Origin: Kingella pumchi
GTDB lineage: Bacteria; Pseudomonadota; Gammaproteobacteria; Burkholderiales; Neisseriaceae
Direction: 5' to 3'
DNA: 16,089 bases
NCBI RefSeq assembly: GCF_022288825.1
Contig: NZ_JAKOOW010000022.1
Location: 47,548-63,636, forward strand
A program made the position numbers and the translations under genes. The notes below the pieces were generated by a model that was not told the origin of the DNA, did no database searches, and saw only the letters and a list, made by a program, of their open reading frames with translations. Shown piece by piece: positions 6,856 to 13,826 of the stretch; within the stretch, counting starts at the first letter, position 1, and every line of letters begins with the position of its first letter.

Positions 6856-6864
6856 ATTATAGCA
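6856..6864 (-). promoter_or_regulatory. Extended -10 promoter for trmJ
   Basis: The minus strand reads TGCTATAAT, a perfect -10 with the TGn extension, about 28 nt upstream of the trmJ ATG. This makes the 152-bp gap a divergent promoter region. Confidence 0.6.
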
Positions 6865-6880
6865 AGGCCGCCGCCCTTTA

Positions 6881-6900
6881 CGGCAGCCTGAAAACTGCCG
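6881..6900. repeat. DUS-like copy within a small hairpin
   Basis: CGGCAGCCTGAA (one mismatch) and the following bases form a 6-bp hairpin (CGGCAG with CTGCCG) in the divergent promoter region. Confidence 0.5.
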
Positions 6901-6912
6901 CCGCGGGCGCGG

Positions 6913-6941
6913 TTGCCTGCGGCGGTGGCAGCCTTTACAAT
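6913..6941 (+). promoter_or_regulatory. Sigma-70-type promoter for the DUF2059 gene
   Basis: TTGCCT (6913-6918) and TACAAT (6936-6941) are separated by exactly 17 bp. The predicted start near 6948 gives a leader of about 32 nt before the ATG at 6980. Confidence 0.55.
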
Positions 6942-6979
6942 CGGGCGTCCGTTTGTTTGGCTTTATTGGGAGAAAAAAC

Positions 6980-7537
6980 ATGAAAAAGTATCTGCTGGGC
7001 GCCGCGCTGTTTTTGAGCGCCGCTACCGCTTTTGCCGCACCGCCGAGCGAAGAGTCGCTGGAGCGGCTGATGCAGGTGCAGCACGTCGATAAAATGCTCG
7101 ACGAGATGTTTGCCAAAGTGCCGGCCCTTACCATCGATATGGTGCAAAAACAGGGTATGCTCGACCGAGTGCCGGCCGACAAACGGCAGGCGGTCAAAGC
7201 CGCCACCGAGCGCTATCTGGAAAACATGGCGGCCGATATCCGCTCGCCGGTGTTTGCCGGCCGCTTCAAAGCGCTGTTTGCGGCCGAAGCCGCCAAAACC
7301 TATACCCAGGAAGAAGTGGACGCGCTGATCGCTTTTTACAGCACGCCGGTCGGGCAGTCGGTTTTGGCCAAACAGCCGCAGTTTTTTGAGCGTTTCACGC
7401 CGTCGCTAACCCGCCTGACCAACGAAGTTACCGAGAAACACCAGCAGTCTTTCTTCAACGAAGTGCGCTGCATTGCCGAGGGCAAAACCCAATGCGGCAC
7501 GCCGCCGGCAGCGGCCAAAAGCAAACGCAAACGCTGA
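6980..7537 (+). CDS. Exported DUF2059-family protein
   Basis: The 185-residue product has a clear Sec signal peptide (MKKYLLGAALFLSAATAFA, with cleavage most likely after residue 19), so it should act in the periplasm. The mature part is helical. The stretch YTQEEVDALIAFYSTPVGQSVLAKQP (107-132 or so) is the core of DUF2059, a family with no established function. Two cysteines near the end (164 and 172) could form a disulfide, and the C-terminus is basic (KSKRKR). I chose the ATG at 6980 because GGGAG lies 7 nt upstream and the signal peptide begins there; an in-frame start nine codons earlier has no such support. It is followed after 36 bp by ridA in the same direction, probably on one transcript. 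Confidence 0.9.
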   Translation: MKKYLLGAALFLSAATAFAAPPSEESLERLMQVQHVDKMLDEMFAKVPALTIDMVQKQGMLDRVPADKRQAVKAATERYLENMAADIRSPVFAGRFKALFAAEAAKTYTQEEVDALIAFYSTPVGQSVLAKQPQFFERFTPSLTRLTNEVTEKHQQSFFNEVRCIAEGKTQCGTPPAAAKSKRKR

Positions 7538-7573
7538 GCCGCCCCCCTTTTTCACCCCGACAGGAGTTTTGAC

Positions 7574-7957
7574 ATGAGCAAACAGATCATCCACAGCGAT
7601 CAGGCGCCCGCCGCCATCGGCGCCTACAGCCAGGCGGTGCGCGCCGGCAATACCGTTTATCTCAGCGGCCAGATTCCGCTCGATCCCGCCAGCATGGAAA
7701 TGGTGGCCGGCGGCTTTGCCGAGCAGGCGCACCAAGTGTTTAAAAACCTGCGCGCGGTGTGCGAAGCGGCCGGCGGCAGCCTGAACGACATCGTCAAGCT
7801 CAACGCCTATCTGACCGATTTGTCCGACTTTGCCGTTTTCAACCAAGTGATGGCCGAGTATTTCGCCCAGCCCTATCCCGCCCGCGCCGCCGTCGGCGTT
7901 GCCGCCCTGCCGCGCGGCGCGCTGGTGGAAGCCGAAGCGGTGCTGGTACTTGCTTAG
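7574..7957 (+). CDS. ridA: 2-iminobutanoate/2-iminopropanoate deaminase RidA
   Basis: RidA hydrolyses reactive enamine/imine intermediates released by PLP enzymes such as threonine dehydratase, giving 2-oxoacids and ammonia and protecting other PLP enzymes from damage. The 127-residue product has normal length for this trimeric cytoplasmic protein. It starts MSKQIIHSDQAPAAIGAYSQA. The key Arg is at 104 in PARAAVGVAALPRGA, with Glu120 in VEAEAV. AGGAG lies about 7 nt before the ATG. A near-DUS sequence encodes GGSLND (68-72). The stop codon begins a long imperfect palindrome that probably ends the DUF2059-ridA transcript. Confidence 0.96.
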   Translation: MSKQIIHSDQAPAAIGAYSQAVRAGNTVYLSGQIPLDPASMEMVAGGFAEQAHQVFKNLRAVCEAAGGSLNDIVKLNAYLTDLSDFAVFNQVMAEYFAQPYPARAAVGVAALPRGALVEAEAVLVLA

Positions 7958-8033
7958 TGTGTGCTGGCAATCGGCATTGCGGCGGTGTTTTTGGCAAAAA
8001 ACCGCTTTGCAAGCCGAATGCCAACACACCCTA
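7955..8033 (+). terminator. Long imperfect palindrome at the end of ridA
   Basis: The sequence from the ridA TAG onward folds back on itself across about 79 bp. TAGTGTGTGCTGGCAATCGG pairs with CCGAATGCCAACACACCCTA with few mismatches. An inner arm pairs GCGGTGTTTTT with AAAAAACCGC. It contains no DUS, unlike nearly all other hairpins in the window. Confidence 0.6.
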
Positions 8034-8046
8034 GCTTGCCTATAGC

Positions 8047-8093
8047 TTTTCAGGCTGCCTTTTCTGCCGCAAGCGGTGCAGGCAGCCTGAAAA
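8047..8093 (+). terminator. DUS inverted-pair hairpin
   Basis: Two exact inverted DUS copies (8049-8060 and 8080-8091) form a perfect 14-bp stem; the loop contains a small CCGC-AAG-GCGG-type stem. CGTTTTG follows on the plus strand. It lies 39 bp before the start of the next gene. Confidence 0.6.
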
Positions 8094-8131
8094 CGTTTTG
8101 TCCCGATTAAACCGCAAAACAGGAGTAAACC

Positions 8132-8461
8132 GTGAATATCAGCCGTACCGGCCTGGCGGCCGCTGCGATTTATCTGGCCGGCTGGGCGGCGCTGACGGCG
8201 GCGGACGATGCGCGGCTGCCGGTGTTGTACTCGCTTTACGGCGCCTATCCCTTCAGCCTGTTTTCGCTGGAGTGGAGCTCTGATCTGGCATCGTGGCTGT
8301 GCGTATCGCGCCATTGGCAGCCGGAGCAGTGCATCAGCGCCGAGCAGTGGATTATGGTGGCGCTGAATGCCGTATATTGGTATGCCCTCGGCCATTTGGC
8401 CGGTTGGGCGTTTGCCCGTATCCGCCGCGCCCGCGACGAGCGCCGGGCTTGGGAAGACTGA
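8132..8461 (+). CDS. Small two-helix membrane protein, function unknown
   Basis: The 109-residue product starts at a GTG (8132-8134) with AGGAG at 8121-8125, a good Shine-Dalgarno spacing. Hydrophobic segments lie at about 7-24 and 73-93. The loop between them contains two Cys and several Trp (SSDLASWLCVSRHWQPEQC), so it may lie in the periplasm with a disulfide. The C-terminus is charged (RIRRARDERRAWED), consistent with a cytoplasmic end. I do not recognise a family. DUS hairpins lie on both sides, so it is likely a single-gene transcript. Confidence 0.75.
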   Translation: MNISRTGLAAAAIYLAGWAALTAADDARLPVLYSLYGAYPFSLFSLEWSSDLASWLCVSRHWQPEQCISAEQWIMVALNAVYWYALGHLAGWAFARIRRARDERRAWED

Positions 8462-8481
8462 ATGCGCCCGCCGTTTTGCCG

Positions 8482-8522
8482 CAGGCAGCCTGAAAACGCC
8501 GATACGCTTTTCAGGCTGCCTG
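8482..8522 (+). terminator. DUS inverted-pair hairpin before recD
   Basis: Two exact inverted DUS copies (8483-8494 and 8510-8521) form a perfect 15-bp stem with an 11-nt loop. It begins 21 bp past the stop of the upstream gene. Confidence 0.6.
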
Positions 8523-8565
8523 TTGCGCTTCGTTTTTCGTTATCCGCCCCCTATCAGGAACAGCC

Positions 8566-10251
8566 ATGAGCGAAACCTCCGATTATCTGAGCGCGGCGGT
8601 GCTGCCGCTGCTGGCAAAACTCGCGCCGCAGGCGGCGGAGCGCGTGGCGCCGTATATCCCGCGGCTGTTTGCTGCGCTGGCCGACGGCAACAGCTTTATC
8701 TATCTGGGCCGCGACGAAGCGCAGGAGCTGGCGCAGGCGGCGCCGGTGGTCGGCAGTGATGCCGAATCGCCGCTGGTGCTGGACGGACGGCGGCTGTTTC
8801 TGGCGCGGCACTGGCAGCTGGAGCGCGATTTGGCGCGGCAGATTCTGCGCCTGCGCACCCGCGCCGCGCCGCCGGACAATCTGCCGCAGCTGCGCGCCCT
8901 TTTGCAGCAGTGGTTTGCCGATGCCGGCAGCCGCGACCAACAAGCCGCGGCGGCGCTGACGCTGCTGCAGAACTTTATGCTGGTCAGCGGCGGGCCGGGC
9001 ACCGGCAAAACCACTACCGTTGCCAAGCTGCTGGCGCTGTTGTGCCAAAACGGCAGCCTGCCGCGCATCGCGCTGGCGGCGCCCACCGGCAAGGCGGCGG
9101 CGCGGATGGCGCAGTCGCTGCATCAGGCGGTGGCGAAAATCAGCGGCTTGGACGATGCCGTGCGCGGCCATCTGTCGGCGCTGCAGGGACAGACCGTGCA
9201 CCGCCTGCTCGGCCTGCGCCCGCCGCAGATGCAGCCGGTTTTTCACGCCGGCAACCCGTTGCCGCTGGATGTGCTGCTGCTCGACGAAGCGTCGATGCTC
9301 GACAACGGCCTGCTGCTGCAAACCCTGTCCGCCCTGCCCGACGGCTGCCGCGTGGTGCTGTTGGGCGATGCCGACCAGCTGCCCTCGGTGGGCGCCGGCG
9401 CGGTGCTCGAAGCCTTGTCGCAGGGCGAAGCGCTGTCGCCCGCCACCGCCGAACTGTTGCGCGAACTGCTGCCGCAGGGCTGGCAGACCGAATTGCGCGA
9501 GCACAGCGCCCGTTTGGCGGTCAGCCACCGTTTTGACAGCGGCAGCGGCATCGGCGTGCTGGCGCGCGCGGTGGTGGCGGGCGACGGCGCGGCGGCGGAG
9601 CAGGCGTTTGCCGGCTTTCCCGAGCAGCTGGCGCGGCGCGAAGGCAGCATCGACGAGATGGCCGCCGCACTCTACCGCGCGCAGGAAACCTATTGGCAGG
9701 CGGTGGATGCGGGCGAAGCCGCTGCCGTGTTCGAGCATTACGCCGATGCCGTGGTGCTGTGCGCCCTGCGCGAGGAAGCCGCCGCCTTCAACCGTGCCTA
9801 CCGCCGCCTGCTGCAGGCGCACGGCCGCGCCGATGCCGAAGGCTGGTTTGCAGGCCAGCTCTTGATGATCAGCCGCAACGATCCGGCGCAGCAGTTGTTT
9901 AACGGCGACATCGGCATCGTGCTGCCGCATCAGGGCGTGCCCGCCGTGTGGTTTGCCGACGGCGCCCGCCTGCGCCCCGTCCCGCCCGCCCGTCTGCCCG
10001 AGCACGACAGCGCGTTTGCGATTACCGTGCACAAAAGCCAGGGGTCGGAATACCGCGAAGTGTGGCTGCCGCTGCCCGCCGCCGTCGAGCAGCTGCCCGA
10101 CCGCACCCTGCTGTACACCGCCGTTACCCGCGCCAAAGAGCGCTTTGTCTGCTGGAATGCCGCGCTGCTGGCCGAAGCGGTGCACAAACAAAGCCGCCGC
10201 CACAGCGCGCTGGCGGATTTTCTGCGTCGCGATAGCCAAAACCGCGGATGA
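8566..10251 (+). CDS. recD: Exodeoxyribonuclease V alpha subunit RecD
   Basis: RecD is the 5'-3' superfamily 1 helicase of the RecBCD complex, which processes double-strand ends for homologous recombination. The 561-residue product is slightly shorter than E. coli RecD. After an N-terminal RecB-contact region come Walker A GGPGTGKTT (142-150), motif Ia APTGKAAAR (172-180), Walker B LLLDEAS (Asp240-Glu241), motif III LLGDADQLPSV (265-275), VHKSQGSEY near 487 and LLYTAVTRAKERF near 515-530. All motifs are intact, so the protein should be active. AGGA lies before the ATG. recB and recC are absent here, as is usual in Neisseriaceae, where these genes are scattered. Apart from a DUS-like hairpin downstream it has no exact internal DUS. 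A 561-codon antisense frame is a shadow. Confidence 0.95.
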   Translation: MSETSDYLSAAVLPLLAKLAPQAAERVAPYIPRLFAALADGNSFIYLGRDEAQELAQAAPVVGSDAESPLVLDGRRLFLARHWQLERDLARQILRLRTRAAPPDNLPQLRALLQQWFADAGSRDQQAAAALTLLQNFMLVSGGPGTGKTTTVAKLLALLCQNGSLPRIALAAPTGKAAARMAQSLHQAVAKISGLDDAVRGHLSALQGQTVHRLLGLRPPQMQPVFHAGNPLPLDVLLLDEASMLDNGLLLQTLSALPDGCRVVLLGDADQLPSVGAGAVLEALSQGEALSPATAELLRELLPQGWQTELREHSARLAVSHRFDSGSGIGVLARAVVAGDGAAAEQAFAGFPEQLARREGSIDEMAAALYRAQETYWQAVDAGEAAAVFEHYADAVVLCALREEAAAFNRAYRRLLQAHGRADAEGWFAGQLLMISRNDPAQQLFNGDIGIVLPHQGVPAVWFADGARLRPVPPARLPEHDSAFAITVHKSQGSEYREVWLPLPAAVEQLPDRTLLYTAVTRAKERFVCWNAALLAEAVHKQSRRHSALADFLRRDSQNRG

Positions 10252-10272
10252 GGCAGCGCCGCAGCGGCAGGC

Positions 10273-10317
10273 AAAAAGCAGCCTGAAACGCTTAAACGGC
10301 GTTTCAGGCTGCTTTTT
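10273..10317. terminator. Bidirectional terminator between recD and sspB
   Basis: A perfect 19-bp stem (10273-10291 with 10299-10317) with a 7-nt loop is built from two inverted one-mismatch DUS copies and has A5 and T5 at its ends. It is suited to stop transcripts from both convergent genes. Confidence 0.75.
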
Positions 10318-10336
10318 GAGTTTCAGGCTGCTTTTT

Positions 10337-10401
10337 GGTGAGCGGTGCGCACCCTACACGCTTGTGCGGGGCAGGCTGGCGTAGGGTGTGCCCCGCGCAC
10401 C
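10337..10401. repeat. Second inverted pair of the GTAGGGTGCGCACC repeat
   Basis: Arms at 10337-10357 and 10381-10401 are reverse complements with three mismatches over 21 bp. They are the same sequence family as 2793-2861, but the 23-nt interior here has no DUS; a DUS-like copy (10322-10333) lies just outside. Confidence 0.7.
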
Positions 10402-10479
10402 AAACCGGGGCTCGATTGATGCAATGGCAAACGCCGCTGTGTTGCTTGCGGCGGCAAGCGTTTGGAACGCACCGGCAGT

Positions 10480-10911
10480 CTATTTCACCAGTTTCAGCCC
10501 CTTTTTCTTGGGCGCTTCGCCGCTTTCGGACGTGGCGGCGGCGGGGGCGGGATCGCTGCTGCTGTCGGCTGCGGCGGGGGTATTGTCAGAGTTTTCAGGC
10601 TGCCAGGGTTCGACTTCGAAGCCCATGCCTTCGCCGGTTTCTTTTGCGAAGATGCCTTGGACGTGGCCGACGGGTATCCACAATTCGTGCGACACGCCGC
10701 CGAAGCGGGCGTGAAAGTGGATCCATTTGTTGTCGATCTGCAAATCTTTGGTGGCGGCGGGGCTGATGCTGAGCACGATTTGGCTGTCGCGCACGAATTG
10801 GGCGGGTACGCGGGTGTGCTCGTTTACCCAAACCGAAAGATAGGGGGTATAGCCTTCGTCGCCGCACCATTCGTAGAGCGCGCGGATCAGATAGGGTTTG
10901 GTTGAAGCCAT
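10480..10911 (-). CDS. sspB: ClpXP protease specificity-enhancing factor SspB
   Basis: SspB delivers ssrA-tagged proteins from stalled ribosomes to the ClpXP protease. The 143-residue product has the typical fold region PYLIRALYEWCGDEGYTPYLSV, then QIVLSISPAATKDLQIDN and ARFGGVSHELWIPVGHVQGIFAKETGEGMGF. A flexible Ala/Ser/Pro-rich linker (about 104-130) leads to the C-terminal GLKLVK, equivalent to the ClpX-binding tail of E. coli SspB. A DUS-like sequence (10594-10605) encodes QPEN at the start of the linker. The ATG at 10909-10911 has AGGA about 9 nt upstream. sspA, often the partner gene upstream, is absent; the J-domain gene precedes it after 163 bp. The gene has its own promoter. Confidence 0.93.
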   Translation of the reverse strand: MASTKPYLIRALYEWCGDEGYTPYLSVWVNEHTRVPAQFVRDSQIVLSISPAATKDLQIDNKWIHFHARFGGVSHELWIPVGHVQGIFAKETGEGMGFEVEPWQPENSDNTPAAADSSSDPAPAAATSESGEAPKKKGLKLVK

Positions 10912-10941
10912 CGGAAACGTCCTTTCGCGGGGTGCCGCGTT

Positions 10942-10956
10942 TTCAGGCTGCCTGAA
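10942..10956. repeat. Exact DUS in the sspB leader
   Basis: An exact inverted DUS (10942-10953) extends into a 15-nt palindrome (TTCAGGC, T, GCCTGAA). It lies in the predicted untranslated leader of sspB. Confidence 0.8.
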
Positions 10957-10974
10957 GGGGCGGCAAAGCGCGGC

Positions 10975-11003
10975 ATTGTATCGGCGATTGCCGGCGGGGA
11001 CAA
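10975..11003 (-). promoter_or_regulatory. Sigma-70-type promoter for sspB
   Basis: On the minus strand TTGTCC (10998-11003) and TACAAT (10975-10980) are separated by 17 bp. The leader would be about 57 nt and carries a DUS palindrome. Confidence 0.5.
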
Positions 11004-11074
11004 TCGGCGCCGGCCGGGCAGCCTGAAAACGCCGGCAAGGGCGGCGCAGCTAGCTGCACCCTGTATGGAAATTT

Positions 11075-13030
11075 TCAGGCTGCTTTGGCATTTTCGGGCG
11101 CGGGGCGGCGTTCGATAAAACGCAAAACCCAGTCGCCCAACAGCAGGCGCAGCCACGCCACCAGCAGCAGGGTGGGGTAGGCGAGCAGCATAGTGTGCGG
11201 ATGTCCGGACGGGAGCAAGGGCAGCAGCGGCACCAGCAGCGTTAGCGTCAGCGCCGTGCAGCCCAGCATCCGTCCGTGTGCGTTCAGCAGCACGGCGCGG
11301 GCGGCGTAGGCCGGCAGCAGCAGCAGCCACGCTACGCCCGCCGCCACGGCGGCAAACGGGCGCAGCCACAGCGGGGCAGCCTGAAAACGGGCGGCGCGCA
11401 GAACCAAGGCGTTTATCCGCTCAAAGCGTTCGTTGTGGCTCATCAGCAGCCAGAGTGCGGCATCGAACCACAGCAGCACCAGCAGCATGCTGACGGATGC
11501 GGGCAGCCGCCAGCCGGCGGGCAGATCTCGGCTCAGTAGCCAGAGTGTTGCAGGGGTAACCGCCAGACAGGCCGCCAGCCAGCCCCAGCCCCACCAGCCG
11601 CCGCGATTGTTGGGTATCAGGTAAAAATAGTAGTAAAACCAGGCGGTGCCGAAGCAGAATGTCAGCAGCCATTGCGCCCATGAATCTTCCGGCGCGTAGG
11701 CAAAGAGCGCCACCGCCAGCGCCGGCAGGGTAAACAGAAACAGCGGGGCGATGTGCGGCCGGTATTTGGTTTCGCGCCATTTGTTTAAGACATCTTCCAA
11801 AAACAACATATTGTGCAGCAGGCCGCAGCCGAAAAGATAAACGCAGATGGCGGCGGACGCGGCCAGCGGCGACAAAATCAAACCGAACATCAGCTGCGCC
11901 CATGACTGGCTCTCTCCGAATACCGGCTGCAGCCACATGCCCGCCGCCAGACACAGCGCCAGCACGGCCAGCAGCATGGCTATGCGCCACGGGCGGTTGC
12001 ACAACAGCAGCCGCGCCAGCGGCGGATGGCTGACAGCAATATCCGCGCGGTCGGATTCATCGGTTTCGCCGTCCAATTCCGGCCACAGCAGCGCCGCCGC
12101 GCAGGCAGCCTGAAAACGGCGCCAGCCCGAAGGCGCGCTGCCGAGAAAGCGGTTGAAGGCGCGGGTCAGGCGCCAGCCTTCACCGATATCGGGCGCGCTG
12201 CCGGCATCCGGCCGCACATGGCGGTAGCCCGCCAGCAGCGCAGCGTGGCGGCAAAACTGCGCCAGCCGCTGCGACTCTTCCAGCGACAGCACTTCGCCGC
12301 GCACGTCTTCGTCCCAGCAAAAATAGTCCGCCCACTGCACCCACAGCAGCGGGTGGACGATGCGGTGGCGGCGCAAAAAGCCGGCAAAAGCGTGGGAAGC
12401 CTGCTCGGCGGCGCCCAGCGGCAGATTGTCGAGCGCCCCGCTAATCTGCGGCCAGCGCGCAAGCAGCAAAGCGCTGCCGCCTTCGGCATACAGATATTCC
12501 AGCTGCGATACCAGCAGCGGAGTATCGTCGGCCGGCGGCGGATCGGGGTAAAAATAAGCATCGTCGGCGCTTTCAGGCTGCTTTTCGGGATAGGAATAAA
12601 CATTTTCCGGATTTTCAGGCTGCCTTTTGCCATCGGCCGGCGCTTCGGATTCGTTTTCCCAAGCGGTATCGGGGCAGCCTGAAAAATCCTGTTCGGCATA
12701 TCCGGCTTGGCCAGACGGCGTTTCGTCGGGCGTAAAGGCAGCCTGAAAATCCGTATCGGCGCTTTCAGGCTGCTGATCGCGGCTGTCGGCAAACGCATCG
12801 GGCGGCGGGGTTTCGCCGGCGGTATCGCCGTCGAACGACCAGTCGTCTGCGTCTTCGTCCGCAAGCAGATGGGGGGCGATGGCAAGCGCTTCGTCAAACG
12901 CTTCGCGCAGCGCCTGATAGGCGGCGGCATCGTCGTCGGGGCGGGTGGTTTTCAGGAGCTTGGCGTAGGCGCGTTTGATGGCGCGCGTATCGCCGGTGGG
13001 CTCGATTTGCAGGATTTGCCAGCAGTCCAT
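11075..13030 (-). CDS. Multi-pass membrane J-domain protein with a DUS-rich linker
   Basis: The 651-residue product starts with a J-like domain (about 2-50: MDCWQILQIEP, AIKRAYAKLLK, QALREAFDEAL). The loop expected to read HPD reads RPD (30-32), as in a family of Neisseria and Pseudomonas proteins with RPDDD/RPDED. Residues 58-170 are acidic, Pro-rich and low-complexity; five DUS copies code much of 86-154. A mostly soluble middle region (171-395) follows. Then come about nine or ten hydrophobic segments, from RPWRIAMLLAVLALC to near the C-terminus, so the protein is membrane-bound. The ATG at 13028-13030 is where the J domain begins; the frame extends upstream through DUS sequence without similarity. 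The TGA stop lies inside a DUS (11074-11085). An HscC-type Hsp70 gene two genes upstream is the obvious candidate partner, but the missing HPD histidine leaves this uncertain. Confidence 0.85.
   Translation of the reverse strand: MDCWQILQIEPTGDTRAIKRAYAKLLKTTRPDDDAAAYQALREAFDEALAIAPHLLADEDADDWSFDGDTAGETPPPDAFADSRDQQPESADTDFQAAFTPDETPSGQAGYAEQDFSGCPDTAWENESEAPADGKRQPENPENVYSYPEKQPESADDAYFYPDPPPADDTPLLVSQLEYLYAEGGSALLLARWPQISGALDNLPLGAAEQASHAFAGFLRRHRIVHPLLWVQWADYFCWDEDVRGEVLSLEESQRLAQFCRHAALLAGYRHVRPDAGSAPDIGEGWRLTRAFNRFLGSAPSGWRRFQAACAAALLWPELDGETDESDRADIAVSHPPLARLLLCNRPWRIAMLLAVLALCLAAGMWLQPVFGESQSWAQLMFGLILSPLAASAAICVYLFGCGLLHNMLFLEDVLNKWRETKYRPHIAPLFLFTLPALAVALFAYAPEDSWAQWLLTFCFGTAWFYYYFYLIPNNRGGWWGWGWLAACLAVTPATLWLLSRDLPAGWRLPASVSMLLVLLWFDAALWLLMSHNERFERINALVLRAARFQAAPLWLRPFAAVAAGVAWLLLLPAYAARAVLLNAHGRMLGCTALTLTLLVPLLPLLPSGHPHTMLLAYPTLLLVAWLRLLLGDWVLRFIERRPAPENAKAA
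12572..12775. repeat. Five DUS copies in the J-domain protein linker
   Basis: Copies lie at 12572-12583 (one mismatch), 12614-12625 (exact), 12672-12683 (one mismatch), 12736-12747 (exact) and 12764-12775 (two mismatches), in both orientations. In the protein they appear as KQPES, RQPEN, FSGCP, FQAA and QQPES. Spacing is irregular (about 30-65 bp), so this is not a tandem array. Confidence 0.85.
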
Positions 13031-13053
13031 AAGGGGCTTTCGGTGGAGACGGG

Positions 13054-13085
13054 AAAGCAGCCTGAAAGCCGTTTCAGGCTGCCTT
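13054..13085 (-). terminator. DUS inverted-pair hairpin between NERD and J-domain genes
   Basis: A one-mismatch DUS (13055-13066) and an exact inverted copy (13073-13084) form a stem of about 14 bp with one mismatch and a 4-nt loop. It lies just past the NERD gene stop and may weaken or end transcription into the J-domain gene. Confidence 0.5.
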
Positions 13086-13091
13086 TGGGTA

Positions 13092-13715
13092 TCAGCGTTT
13101 GTGGCGTTGGCGCAGGTGCTTTTTGTGCAGGCGCAGTTTTTCGCTGTCTGCCTGATATTTGGGGTCGGACAAGACGGATAGGGCGGCTCGGACTTCGCTT
13201 TTGGAAAGCAGGGCAGCCTGAAAACTCCGTATATGCCGTGCGGCTTGGCGCGTGCGGCAGACATTGGGCGGCATTTCGGTTTTCAGCTCACAATCGCCGG
13301 TAAACACCACCACGGAATGGAAAACGCTTTCGGGCAGCTTCAACAGGGCGGCCAGTGCTTTGATGTGCGCGTAGTTTTGCCGCAGCGGGTTTTGGAAGCG
13401 GTGTTTTTCCTTGTAGATGGTCTGCGTCCAATATGCCTGTTTTTCGCTGCCGAAAATCCAGCCCGTGTAGTTTTTGGTTTCGACAACAAATATCCCGAAA
13501 ACAGAAACGTAAATGTGATCGATCTGGGTAGTGCCCGAGCCGGCCGGAATAATCAGGTCGTGAAACGGGATGTAGATTTTCTGATCCAAATCCTTGCCCA
13601 AGCGCGAACGGACGGCGGATTCACCCATTTTGCCTTTGATGGTCGGGCTGTTTAGAAAGGCTTTCAGTATGGCAAGCGATAACGCCAAAACGATAAACCA
13701 TGTCAGATTGCTCAT
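13092..13715 (-). CDS. Membrane-anchored NERD-domain (nuclease-related) protein
   Basis: The 207-residue product has an N-terminal transmembrane segment (about 5-20, WFIVLALSLAILKAF) followed by a NERD domain, a branch of the PD-(D/E)xK nuclease fold. The family pattern is complete: GES (31-33), TQIDHIYVSVFGIFVVETKNYTGW with Asp66, Glu79 and Lys81, then FQNPLRQN (107-114). The C-terminal tail is strongly basic (KLRLHKKHLRQRHKR), consistent with nucleic acid contact, though nuclease activity has not been proven for most NERD proteins. A DUS-like sequence (13211-13222) encodes FQAA (165-168). Base composition is visibly more AT-rich than neighbours; for example 13441-13500 is about 42% GC. I chose the ATG at 13713-13715 (GAG about 6 nt upstream) over a TTG five codons earlier. 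It lies 111 bp after hscC and 61 bp before the J-domain gene. Confidence 0.88.
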   Translation of the reverse strand: MSNLTWFIVLALSLAILKAFLNSPTIKGKMGESAVRSRLGKDLDQKIYIPFHDLIIPAGSGTTQIDHIYVSVFGIFVVETKNYTGWIFGSEKQAYWTQTIYKEKHRFQNPLRQNYAHIKALAALLKLPESVFHSVVVFTGDCELKTEMPPNVCRTRQAARHIRSFQAALLSKSEVRAALSVLSDPKYQADSEKLRLHKKHLRQRHKR

Positions 13716-13759
13716 ATTATCTCGGCACAAAAAACTTCGATTTGCGGTTTGGTAAGGCT

Positions 13760-13815
13760 TTCAGGCTGCTTCCGTTTTCTTTTCAGGCCGCCTGAAAAAG
13801 GCTTTCAGGCTGCCT
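13760..13815. repeat. Three DUS copies between hscC and the NERD gene
   Basis: Same-orientation copies lie at 13760-13771 (one mismatch), 13782-13793 (one mismatch, itself within a TTTTCAGG-ccg-CCTGAAAA hairpin) and 13804-13815 (exact). The last begins 12 bp past the hscC stop. Confidence 0.75.
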
Positions 13816-13826
13816 GCGGCGTTGTT

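Noticed and set aside
8554..10239. A 561-codon open frame exactly antisense to recD
   Set aside because: It mirrors recD through GC-rich codon structure, is rich in Gln/Arg/His, lacks known motifs and has no ribosome-binding site; recD has all helicase motifs.
12572..12775. Closely spaced repeats resembling a CRISPR array
   Set aside because: The repeats are 12-mer uptake sequences in both orientations with irregular spacing inside a coding frame; no cas genes are present.
13031..13264. N-terminal extension of the J-domain protein by 78 codons
   Set aside because: It crosses a DUS hairpin and overlaps the NERD gene; the J domain begins right at the ATG chosen.
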